Of a stretch of DNA of 6,930 nt, positions 1 through 5,861 are shown piece after piece (within the stretch, counting starts at the first letter, position 1; every line of letters begins with the position of its first letter). Under the pieces are notes generated by a model. That model had not been told where the DNA came from. It worked only from the letters and a program-made list of their open reading frames with translations, and ran no database searches. The stretch comes from Syntrophorhabdus sp. (GTDB taxonomy: Bacteria; Desulfobacterota; BSN033; UBA1163). The stretch lies in assembly GCA_020724025.1 (NCBI GenBank), contig DYHU01000207.1, forward strand, positions 1 through 6,930, written 5' to 3'. The translations under genes and the position numbers were made by a program.

Positions 1-16
1 CAATTACACCGGTCAT
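1..16 (-). CDS. Probable start of a further minus-strand gene, cut by the window edge
   Basis: An ATG at 16-14 opens a frame reading MTGVI before the window ends. It is preceded by AAGGA at 28-24, 7 bases upstream, the best-spaced Shine-Dalgarno in the window. Five residues do not identify a protein. MTGVI followed by LAGG is a common start for MobA-type molybdenum cofactor nucleotidyltransferases, and a related gene (mocA/ygfJ) lies in the E. coli ygeW region, so that is one guess; it is no more than that. The 263-bp gap suggests a separate transcription unit from the catabolic operon. Confidence 0.4.
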
Positions 17-23
17 GCCCCCT

Positions 24-28
24 TCCTT
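24..28 (-). promoter_or_regulatory. Shine-Dalgarno of the truncated left-edge gene
   Basis: The minus strand reads AAGGA followed by AGGGGGC and then ATG at 16-14. The 7-base spacing is close to ideal. This site is the main reason for calling a gene start at the window edge. Confidence 0.45.
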
Positions 29-71
29 GTGCCCAGCCACCTGACTTATGGGACAAGATCAGCTTTGTAAA

Positions 72-112
72 AGGGGGATTGAGGGGGATTTTAACAGGTC
101 TCAAATCCCCTC
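72..112. repeat. G-run tandem repeat with hairpin, likely dispersed intergenic repeat
   Basis: AGGGGGATT occurs at 72-80 and again at 82-90 (period 10). An inverted partner follows: GAGGGGGATTT (81-91) can pair with AAATCCCCTC (103-112), leaving one bulged G and an 11-base loop. Sequences of the type AAAGGGGGATTGAGGGGGATTT are familiar to me as dispersed intergenic repeats in deltaproteobacterial and other genomes. I cannot count copies from this window. Confidence 0.55.
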
Positions 113-131
113 TTGCCTGCCTTTGCCCTCC

Positions 132-160
132 GGGTCAGAGACCGCTCTGGGTCGGAGACT
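132..160. repeat. Imperfect 12-bp direct repeat
   Basis: GGGTCAGAGACC (132-143) and GGGTCGGAGACT (149-160) match at 10 of 12 positions with a 17-bp period. AGAG-ACCG-CTCT (138-149 region) can form a very small hairpin between them. It may belong to the same kind of dispersed repeat material as the neighbouring G-run block; no function is evident. Confidence 0.4.
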
Positions 161-186
161 AAAGGGGTGAATAATACGGTTGGGTC

Positions 187-212
187 GATATCGACAATCT
201 TTTGTCGATATC
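187..212. repeat. Perfect 11-bp inverted repeat with 4-base loop, candidate operator
   Basis: GATATCGACAA (187-197) and TTGTCGATATC (202-212) are exact reverse complements around the loop TCTT. The left arm is also part of a 12-bp perfect palindrome, GTCGATATCGAC (184-195). The 9-mer GTCGATATC occurs as a direct repeat at 184-192 and 204-212, 20 bp apart, about two helical turns. This arrangement fits a DNA-binding site for a dimeric regulator as well as an RNA hairpin. With no T-run on either side it is a poor intrinsic terminator. The structure is seen; its role is inferred. Confidence 0.65.
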
Positions 213-279
213 AATTCACTAAGCGCCTAATCAGGGTGTGCATCATTTATCGCCTTTGAACGCTGATCGGGGAAAAGGT

Positions 280-1551
280 TTACCTCTCCTTTTTAAGCTG
301 GGTGAAAATACGATCGCTCAGGGCGGTTTCAACGGCCTTTAGGCTGGCCCGTATGCGTTTTGGCTTGCTCACCGATTTCATTGCCGAGCGGATATCCTTG
401 AGGCCACTGCCGGTGACAAAGATCACAATGCGCTCGTCGGGTTTTACCAGAGCGGTCTGGATAGCCCCTGCCAATCCTGCAAGGGGTGCGGCTCCTGCCG
501 GTTCAGCAAATACCCCGCACCCACGAGCCAAAGCCGGAATAGCTTTGAGAATTTCTTCGTCGGTTACTGTTACGAATGCTCCTCCGGTCTCCCTGACAGC
601 CTGCATGGCCTTGACGCGATCCCGAGGCAGGCCTGCTGCAATGCTATCGGCGATCGTTCTTGCCTCGATGGGTTTGATATCGGAAGGATCCAATCCTTTT
701 TTCCAGGCATGATAGAGCGCTGCGGAACCGGATGCCTGTACTCCGATAAGCCGTGGTATTCTCTTGATCCAGCCCAGGGAGAACAGGTCTTTGAGACCTT
801 TATGGATTCCGCCAAGGATGCACCCATCTCCAACGGGCACGAAAATAGCGTCGGGAGCCTCCCAGTCCAATTGTTCGCATATTTCAAAGGCGGCTGTCTT
901 CTTCCCTTCGGTCATGTAGGGATTGAACCCGGTATTTCGAATGTACCAGCCATAGACTTGCGCCGCCTCCAGACAGAGATCGAATGCCTCATCGTAGGTT
1001 CCTTCGATCAGTAAGACAGTTGAGCCAAAAGCCATCAGCTGAGCGATCTTTGCCTCCGGTGCCGATGCGGGCACAAAGATCACATTGGACATACCGACAC
1101 TGGCGCACAGGCACGAAAGCGCCGCGGCCGCATTGCCTGTGCTTGCCGTGGTGATCACCTCTGCGCTGTTTTCCCGAGCCTTCATAATGGCAATAGCGCT
1201 GGCCCGATCTTTGAGTGAAGCGGTGGGCTCACGGGTCTCGTCCTTCACCCAGAGGTGTTCTAATCCTAATGTCATGGCAAGGCGGGGTGCTGGATAGAGG
1301 GGCGTCCACCCGACCTTTAAGGGTGGGAAAGGGGTGTCGGATTTGACAGGCAAGAGGGATTTATAGCGCCAGAGGCTATCTTCCGTCTTCCCCTTTAGGT
1401 CAGTGCGAGAGAATTTCGAAGCGATGAGATCGTAATCATACTGAATATCGAGAATGCCCTCACTGCCGTGTTTGGGACAAACATAGCGTACTTCATCCGG
1501 CCCATATTCCTTACCGCACAGGAGACATTTTAAATGTTTGACGTGTTGCAT
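280..1551 (-). CDS. Threonine-synthase-like PLP-dependent enzyme (fold type II)
   Basis: Cytoplasmic pyridoxal-phosphate enzyme (423 aa). It opens with a probable zinc ribbon, Cys9-x2-Cys12 then Cys25-x2-His28, followed by a YDYDLI stretch, as in the archaeal-type threonine synthases. The cofactor lysine is Lys114 in EPTASLKDRAS; the ASTGNAAAAL loop (136-145) and the glycine-rich GDGCILGG loop (241-248) hold the cofactor, and TGSGLKD at 380-386 closes the site. These motifs place it with threonine synthase rather than with diaminopropionate ammonia-lyase (YgeX), whose lysine motif is, as I remember it, of the FGLNAFKxLG kind. Threonine synthase would act on O-phosphohomoserine, but the neighbours (YgeY, YgeW, a TRAP importer) point to catabolism, so an elimination or ammonia-lyase role taking the place of YgeX is my preferred inference. 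The ribosome site is short-spaced: AGGG 3 bases before ATG. It is the last complete gene of the operon. Genuine threonine biosynthesis cannot be excluded. Confidence 0.85.
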   Translation of the reverse strand: MQHVKHLKCLLCGKEYGPDEVRYVCPKHGSEGILDIQYDYDLIASKFSRTDLKGKTEDSLWRYKSLLPVKSDTPFPPLKVGWTPLYPAPRLAMTLGLEHLWVKDETREPTASLKDRASAIAIMKARENSAEVITTASTGNAAAALSCLCASVGMSNVIFVPASAPEAKIAQLMAFGSTVLLIEGTYDEAFDLCLEAAQVYGWYIRNTGFNPYMTEGKKTAAFEICEQLDWEAPDAIFVPVGDGCILGGIHKGLKDLFSLGWIKRIPRLIGVQASGSAALYHAWKKGLDPSDIKPIEARTIADSIAAGLPRDRVKAMQAVRETGGAFVTVTDEEILKAIPALARGCGVFAEPAGAAPLAGLAGAIQTALVKPDERIVIFVTGSGLKDIRSAMKSVSKPKRIRASLKAVETALSDRIFTQLKKER

Positions 1552-1565
1552 GATCCCTAATAAAA

Positions 1566-2759
1566 TTAAAAGCCCACCCGTTTGATATTTCTTTTCTTCA
1601 TCTCCTCCAATAGCCGGACCGGATCTTTAAACCGGGCGTTGATCATCATCGATGCGATAATGTACGGCTTGAACCCGGCTTCTTTGTAGGTGGCGATGCG
1701 ATATTTTTCAAAGACGGTGTCCTGGACCTCTCCCTGTTTGCAGGAGACATTCGAAATATCTGCGGGAAGGCAGTGCATGTAGAGGGCCTGTCCTTTTCGG
1801 GTCAGTTTCATTTTTTCTTCGGTGCATTCCCAGTTTTTAAACCGGGCATTTTGGGCCAGGCCTTCTTCTTCAAGGAACTTGAGACCCGGGATGTCGTTCT
1901 TTTTTAATAACTCGGTCCGTTTTTCCATCACCGTATACGGCGCCCAGCTCTTGGGATAGACAATATCAGCATCTTTAAATCCTTCTTCCATGGAATGGGC
2001 GACCCTGAAGGTTCCACCGCTTTCAGCGGCATTCTTTTTCGCAACGTCTGTCACATCGGGAATCAGGTGATAACCCTCAGGATAGGCGAGGGAGACATCC
2101 ATTCCAAAACGGGTCATCAGGCCGACGATTCCCTGGGGCACGGAGAGCGGTTTGCCGTAGCTCGGTGAATAGGCCCAGGTCATGGCAAGTTTCTTCCCCC
2201 TGAGGTTTTCAAGAGAACCCAAATAGGTTTTGAGGTGGAGCAGGTCCGCCATGGACTGAGTGGGATGGTCGATGTCACATTGAAGATTGATCAGGCTGGG
2301 CCGTTGATTTAGGACGCCCGCCTGGAATCCATCATCCAGGGCTTCGGCCGCGGCCTTCATGTAGGTGTGACCGGCCCCGAGGTAAATATCATCCCGGATA
2401 CCCATCACCTCCGTAAAGAAGGAGATCATATTGACCGTCTCCCGCACGGTTTCACCATGGGCCATTTGGGTCTTCTCTTCATCAAGTTCCTGGACTCCAA
2501 GACCCAGGAAATTGGCGGCGGATGAAAAAGAGAACCGTGTTCGGGTTGATTTGTCTCTGAAGATGGAAACGGCAAGTCCGGAGTCAAAACATCGGGGCGA
2601 GATATTATGGTGATGAAAGTATCGCAATGCCTCAGCCACATATAATATCTGTTTGATTTGGTCTTCGGATTTTTCCCAGGTGAGCAAAATATCGGTCTGG
2701 AATAGGTTGGCATCCAATTTTTCTAAGGTTTTTATGATTGTTTGATATTCCATCTCCAT
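1566..2759 (-). CDS. ygeW: YgeW-type knotted carbamoyltransferase
   Basis: Member of the aspartate/ornithine carbamoyltransferase superfamily (397 aa). The carbamoyl-phosphate site is visible: STRTR at 71-75, the HPTQ block at 165-168 and the HCLP motif at 329-332. Long stretches match what I recall of E. coli YgeW, for example NLQCDIDHPTQSMADL, MTWAYSPSYGKPLSVPQG (about 193-210) and MHCLPADIS. The proline-rich 193-210 region is the part that threads into a trefoil knot in the knotted transcarbamylases. E. coli YgeW has been structurally described as a knotted, probably catabolic transcarbamylase whose second substrate was not identified. The specificity block of ornithine or aspartate transcarbamylase is not seen, so this is unlikely to be an arginine or pyrimidine enzyme. 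It sits between the YgeY-type hydrolase and the PLP enzyme, with 14 bp on each side. No carbamate kinase gene lies in the window. Confidence 0.93.
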   Translation of the reverse strand: MEMEYQTIIKTLEKLDANLFQTDILLTWEKSEDQIKQILYVAEALRYFHHHNISPRCFDSGLAVSIFRDKSTRTRFSFSSAANFLGLGVQELDEEKTQMAHGETVRETVNMISFFTEVMGIRDDIYLGAGHTYMKAAAEALDDGFQAGVLNQRPSLINLQCDIDHPTQSMADLLHLKTYLGSLENLRGKKLAMTWAYSPSYGKPLSVPQGIVGLMTRFGMDVSLAYPEGYHLIPDVTDVAKKNAAESGGTFRVAHSMEEGFKDADIVYPKSWAPYTVMEKRTELLKKNDIPGLKFLEEEGLAQNARFKNWECTEEKMKLTRKGQALYMHCLPADISNVSCKQGEVQDTVFEKYRIATYKEAGFKPYIIASMMINARFKDPVRLLEEMKKRNIKRVGF

Positions 2760-2765
2760 CCATCC
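2751..2765 (-). promoter_or_regulatory. Ambiguous start region of the ygeW-type gene
   Basis: The minus strand reads GGATGGATGGAGATG here and offers two in-frame ATGs, at 2759-2757 and 2753-2751 (Met1 and Met3), plus an out-of-frame ATG at 2763-2761. The GGATGG at 2765-2760 touches Met1 directly but stands 6 bases before Met3, which is a better ribosome spacing. Met3 may therefore be the real start, giving a 395-residue protein with no effect on any domain. Confidence 0.45.
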
Positions 2766-2773
2766 AAGATGCT

Positions 2774-3958
2774 TTATAAGTGATAGGCATACAATGCATA
2801 AAAGGCAGACGCCTTGACGAGATCCTCAATAGGTACTTTCTCATTGGGGGCGTGGGCCAGGGCTTCATCACCCGGGCCGAATCCAATGGTGGGTATGCCA
2901 TAGAGGCCGGTAATGGCAACGGCATTGGTGGAGAATGTCCACTTATCCACCCTGGGTGGACTCTCGAACAGAGATTCGTAGACCTCGACCCCTGTTTTTA
3001 CGGCGGTGTGATCCGCCGGGAGCTTCCAGGTTGGGTAATATTTCTCCATCCCGTATCGAAGCCCGGTATAGGCCTTTTCTTCATATTGTAGGATCTTCAC
3101 CTCTGCGTCCTCATCTTTTACGATCTCTTTGATTTCGGCCAGAGCGGACTCTTTCGTCTCTCCCCAGGTCAATCTCCGGTCGACATGGATTTTTGCGTAA
3201 TCGGCCACTGCACATAGAGAGGGGCTCTTGGAAACAAAATCGGTAATCGTGACAGAGCCCTTTCCAAGAAAGGGATCGCTTCTCAGATGCTCATTGAGGG
3301 CTTTGATATCGAGACAGGCTTTGGAGGCCATGTAAATGGCATTTTTTCCTCTTTCCGGAGCCGACCCGTGGGCTGAGACCCCGCGAAAGATCACCTCAAT
3401 CTCCATTCTTCCCCGATGGCCACGGCAGATATTGCCGTTGGTGGGTTCGGTGCAGATCACAATATCCGGCTTAATCCCATCTTCTTCGATGATATATCTC
3501 CAGCAGAGGCCATCACAATCCTCTTCCATCACGCTGCCCACGAAATAGACGGTCAAATCCTTATCAAATCCGAGCTCCTTAAGAATTCTGGCCGCCGTAA
3601 CAAAACTGGCCGCCCCTCCCTTCTGATCCACTGTTCCCCTTCCTAAGACATATCCCTCTTCGATCCTCCCCGAGAAGGGGCTAAACTCCCAGTTGTCCAG
3701 ATTCCCAACATCCACGGTGTCCATGTGGGCATCGATGGCTAAAATCTTTTTTCCATTGCCCATACGACCGATGACATTCCCCAGACCATCGATCCTCAAT
3801 TCATCCAGCTTCAACGCCTCCATCTGGCGCTTGAGTTCCTGCTGGACCGCTTCCTCTTCCCTGCTGAAGGATTTGATCCTGACCAGCTTTGAGAGATTCT
3901 CCGTTGTGTCATCCTTATATTTCTCGGCAAGCTCATGAATCTTATCTTCGAGGATCAT
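2774..3958 (-). CDS. ygeY: YgeY-type M20 family metallohydrolase
   Basis: Cytoplasmic dinuclear-zinc hydrolase (394 aa) of the M20 peptidase/deacylase family, closest in my reading to the YgeY group that is often labelled a selenium-metabolism-linked hydrolase. The metal and catalytic set looks complete: His78 with Asp80 (AHMDTVD), bridging Asp111 (GTVDQKGG), the Glu145/Glu146 pair (MEEDCDG), Glu171 (CTEPTNG) and His369 (LAHAPNE). The inserted dimerisation domain covers about residues 185-290 and includes His197 in GVSAHGSAPERGKNA, the region that usually completes the active site of the partner subunit. No signal peptide is present. Family members remove acyl, carbamoyl or peptide groups from amino acids; the YgeY substrate is not settled as far as I know. 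It lies 14 bp before the ygeW-like gene, as a conserved pair. M20 assignment is certain; the YgeY subgroup rests on remembered sequence and on the neighbour. Confidence 0.88.
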   Translation of the reverse strand: MILEDKIHELAEKYKDDTTENLSKLVRIKSFSREEEAVQQELKRQMEALKLDELRIDGLGNVIGRMGNGKKILAIDAHMDTVDVGNLDNWEFSPFSGRIEEGYVLGRGTVDQKGGAASFVTAARILKELGFDKDLTVYFVGSVMEEDCDGLCWRYIIEEDGIKPDIVICTEPTNGNICRGHRGRMEIEVIFRGVSAHGSAPERGKNAIYMASKACLDIKALNEHLRSDPFLGKGSVTITDFVSKSPSLCAVADYAKIHVDRRLTWGETKESALAEIKEIVKDEDAEVKILQYEEKAYTGLRYGMEKYYPTWKLPADHTAVKTGVEVYESLFESPPRVDKWTFSTNAVAITGLYGIPTIGFGPGDEALAHAPNEKVPIEDLVKASAFYALYAYHL

Positions 3959-4033
3959 TCGTTATGCCTGCGCCTTTCTTCTGTGAACATGTCCCATCAG
4001 CAGGGTCAATGGGGGTTCAATGAAATCTGTAAT
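3959..4033 (-). other. Intergenic gap between dctM and the YgeY-type gene, with a short in-frame reading stretch
   Basis: This is the longest gap in the operon (75 bp). Directly after the dctM TAA the same frame stays open for 23 codons and ends in TAA at 3964-3962, four bases before the ygeY start. It contains one ATG (3997-3995) that would give an 11-residue peptide, MGHVHRRKAQA, without a good ribosome site. I see no strong hairpin and no T-run, so there is no sign of a terminator splitting the operon. The ribosome site for ygeY is weak: CAGG at 3970-3967, 8 bases before its ATG. Confidence 0.4.
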
Positions 4034-5317
4034 TTAATAATATCCGAGCAGTTTAGGGATGGCCATAGGAATATCAGGGATAAAGGTGATGATGATTAGG
4101 GCAATAAATTCCATGACGATAAAAGGCCATATCGCTTTAGAGAGTTGCTCCAAACTCAGTTTGGTGATCCCGCATGCTACGAAGAGGCAGGCTCCAACGG
4201 GCGGTGTCGTCAAGGCGATATTGAGTGAAAAAACCATGATGATTCCGAAATGGAGGGGATGGACGCCATGACTCACTGCAAGAGGATGAAGGATGGGGCC
4301 TAAAATGATCAGGGCGGCGGCGATATCCATGAAACAGCCCACGATGCCCATGAGGAGCAGGATCATGAGGAGCAGGATCGTCTTGTCATCGCTGATGGAG
4401 ACCATGGCCGAGGCTACGGCTTCGGGTATTTTTTCAGAGGCCAGAATCCACCCGCAGATGTTTGCCGTTCCGATAATCAAAAATACGACGCCTGTGGTCA
4501 TGGCTGTTTTGTAGAAGAGTTCGGGGAAATCCCGCAGCTTAAGGGTTTTTAAAACAAACAGACCGATCACGGCCGCATATCCGACAGCGACTGCAGCCGC
4601 CTCCGTCGGCGTGAAGACTCCGGTTAGAATCCCTCCCAGGATAATGACTGGCATCAAAAGAGGGATGATCGCTTCCCTGGTCGACCTGAGGATTCTCGGG
4701 AGGGAACTCCGGGGCTTTTTGGGATAGTTCCTTTTGGCCGCAAAATAGGCAGCCATGATCATCAACAGAAACGCAAGGAGCAACCCGGTCAGGATTCCAG
4801 TGGCGAAGAGTCCGGCGATCGATACATTCATCAGGGACCCGTAGATGACCATCATATTGCTCGGAGGGATCGTCGGCCCGATGATGGATGAGGAGGCGGT
4901 GACAGCCGCGCTGTAATCGAGCTCATAGCCATCCTCCACCATGGCCGGGATCAGCATGGTGCCGATGGCCGCCGTGTCAGAGACCGCTGCTCCGGTCAGT
5001 CCGGCAAAGAAAACACTGGCCACAATATTGGCATGGGCCAGTCCTCCCCTCAGATGCCCCACCAGGATATTTGCAAATTGGACCAGCCGATGTGTAATTC
5101 CAGCCTTATTCATCATCTCGCCGGCGAGGATGAAGAAGGGCATGGCCATCAGCGTGAACATGTCCAGGCCTGCAAAGAAGCGTTGGGGAACCATGTTGAA
5201 AAGGACGGGGACATCCATTTTGACGAAGACCGCGAGGGCCGCGATTCCAAGAGCAAACCCGATCGGCGTTCCGAGCATCAGGAGTCCCAGAAAAACAATC
5301 CCTATGAACAAAAGCAT
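4034..5317 (-). CDS. dctM: TRAP transporter large permease, DctM family
   Basis: Large inner-membrane subunit (427 aa) that forms the transport path of the TRAP system. The protein is hydrophobic throughout, with about a dozen membrane segments. DctM landmarks in order: GTPIGFALG at 16-24, the PFFILAGEMM block at about 60-69, GLTGAAVSDTAAIGTMLIP at 106-124, the GPTIPPS hairpin element at 147-153, GVFTPTEAAAVAVGY at 233-247, and TPPVG at 371-375. The paired hairpin-type motifs (IPPS and TPPVG) are typical of this ion-coupled transporter fold. Length is normal. The ATG is preceded by AGGA at 5326-5323, 5 bases upstream and directly after the dctQ stop. A 75-bp gap follows before the hydrolase gene, the largest gap inside the operon. 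Substrate specificity is set mainly by DctP and is unknown. Confidence 0.94.
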   Translation of the reverse strand: MLLFIGIVFLGLLMLGTPIGFALGIAALAVFVKMDVPVLFNMVPQRFFAGLDMFTLMAMPFFILAGEMMNKAGITHRLVQFANILVGHLRGGLAHANIVASVFFAGLTGAAVSDTAAIGTMLIPAMVEDGYELDYSAAVTASSSIIGPTIPPSNMMVIYGSLMNVSIAGLFATGILTGLLLAFLLMIMAAYFAAKRNYPKKPRSSLPRILRSTREAIIPLLMPVIILGGILTGVFTPTEAAAVAVGYAAVIGLFVLKTLKLRDFPELFYKTAMTTGVVFLIIGTANICGWILASEKIPEAVASAMVSISDDKTILLLMILLLMGIVGCFMDIAAALIILGPILHPLAVSHGVHPLHFGIIMVFSLNIALTTPPVGACLFVACGITKLSLEQLSKAIWPFIVMEFIALIIITFIPDIPMAIPKLLGYY

Positions 5318-5326
5318 CTCATTCCT

Positions 5327-5845
5327 CTATTTCGACGACTCCTTTGACGGGGAAAGCATCAGAAGAATCAGAAAAACGGTTTGAAGCATGGCCAGGAGGC
5401 CGGCAATAGGAATTGCAGCCAGGGACCAGACCATGGTGACGCCGAGGAGGGGCGAAAACTGATTCCTTCCGTTGACGGCCATGAGGTAACCGCGCTGTGT
5501 CAGGACCCATAGAAAGGCCAGGATGGCCAGATGGACCGAGATGGCCATCCATTTCCGGATTTTCGGCTGAAAGGCGTTAACCATCAAATTGATCCCGACA
5601 TGTTCTCCCTTCATAATCCCCATGCTCACAGCGAGGGAAGCAGCCCAGATCATCAAGTAACGGGCTGCTTCCTCTGTCCATCCGAGGGGGCTTCCGAGAA
5701 CATAGCGGAAGATGACGCCGAGGATGACGATCACCGTCATACCCCCGATGGCGATCATACAGGGAATAGCGGCAATCCTTTCCACGATCCAGGCAAGTTT
5801 CCCAATGAAGGAAAGAAATCCTCTTCGTTCGGAAATCAGTTCCAT
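5327..5845 (-). CDS. dctQ: TRAP transporter small permease, DctQ family
   Basis: Small inner-membrane subunit (172 aa) of the tripartite ATP-independent periplasmic transporter, which pairs with DctM to drive solute uptake with an ion gradient. Four hydrophobic segments can be seen at roughly residues 22-46, 60-78, 100-116 and 130-164, the usual DctQ topology. The family block FRYVLGSPLGWTEEAARY lies at about 46-63, with the Trp-x-Glu-Glu element (E58, E59) that is typical of DctQ. It starts 13 bp after dctP and stops 9 bp before dctM, so the three are surely cotranscribed. Length is normal and no frame damage is seen. Confidence 0.92.
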   Translation of the reverse strand: MELISERRGFLSFIGKLAWIVERIAAIPCMIAIGGMTVIVILGVIFRYVLGSPLGWTEEAARYLMIWAASLAVSMGIMKGEHVGINLMVNAFQPKIRKWMAISVHLAILAFLWVLTQRGYLMAVNGRNQFSPLLGVTMVWSLAAIPIAGLLAMLQTVFLILLMLSPSKESSK

Positions 5846-5855
5846 CTATCCAGAG

Positions 5856-5861
5856 ACCTCA
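5856..5861 (-). promoter_or_regulatory. Shine-Dalgarno of dctQ overlapping the dctP stop codon
   Basis: On the minus strand the dctP stop TGA is the first part of TGAGGT, an anti-16S-like sequence 10 bases before the dctQ ATG at 5845. A second weak match, GGA, lies at 5851-5849. The overlap of stop codon and ribosome site suggests that translation of dctQ is coupled to that of dctP. The spacing is slightly long, so the assignment is tentative. Confidence 0.5.

Larger units (their letters stand above)
17..279. other. Non-coding region after the operon
   Basis: No reading frame here is supported by a ribosome site or a recognisable product. It holds, from right to left, a strong inverted repeat (187-212), an imperfect 12-bp direct repeat (132-160) and a G-run repeat with a hairpin (72-112). 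None of the hairpins is followed by a T-run on the minus strand, so no clear intrinsic terminator for the operon is visible. Confidence 0.6.

Noticed and set aside
72..160. CRISPR-like array
   Set aside because: The repeats are only 9 to 12 bp, with periods of 10 and 17 bp and imperfect copies; there are no spacers of regular length and no cas genes.
187..212. Intrinsic terminator of the operon
   Set aside because: The stem is perfect but A/T-rich, and on the minus strand it is followed by GACCCAACCG and not by a T-run; a regulatory site or other structure is more likely.
302..712. Plus-strand open frame of 136 codons opposite the PLP enzyme gene
   Set aside because: It lies fully inside a gene with clear family motifs on the other strand, has Arg/Ala/Ser-rich low-information content, no recognisable domain and no good ribosome site.
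1566..2759. Ornithine or aspartate carbamoyltransferase of arginine or pyrimidine synthesis
   Set aside because: The long distinctive blocks (TWAYSPSYGKPLSVPQG, NLQCDIDHPTQSMADL) and the neighbouring YgeY-type gene fit the YgeW group, and no arginine or pyrimidine genes are nearby.
2780..3091. Plus-strand open frame of 103 codons opposite the C-terminus of the YgeY-type gene
   Set aside because: It is a shadow of a gene whose metal ligand His369 and C-terminus lie in the same stretch; no independent support.
2774..3958. DapE, ArgE or a plain M20 peptidase of biosynthesis
   Set aside because: The metal site is shared with those families, but the gene is paired with a YgeW-type gene and a TRAP importer, with no lysine or arginine synthesis genes around it.
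4941..5384. Plus-strand open frame of 147 codons opposite dctM and dctQ
   Set aside because: It is antisense to membrane-protein genes, crosses their junction, and its Met/Ile/Pro/Lys-rich composition is what the complement of hydrophobic codons produces.
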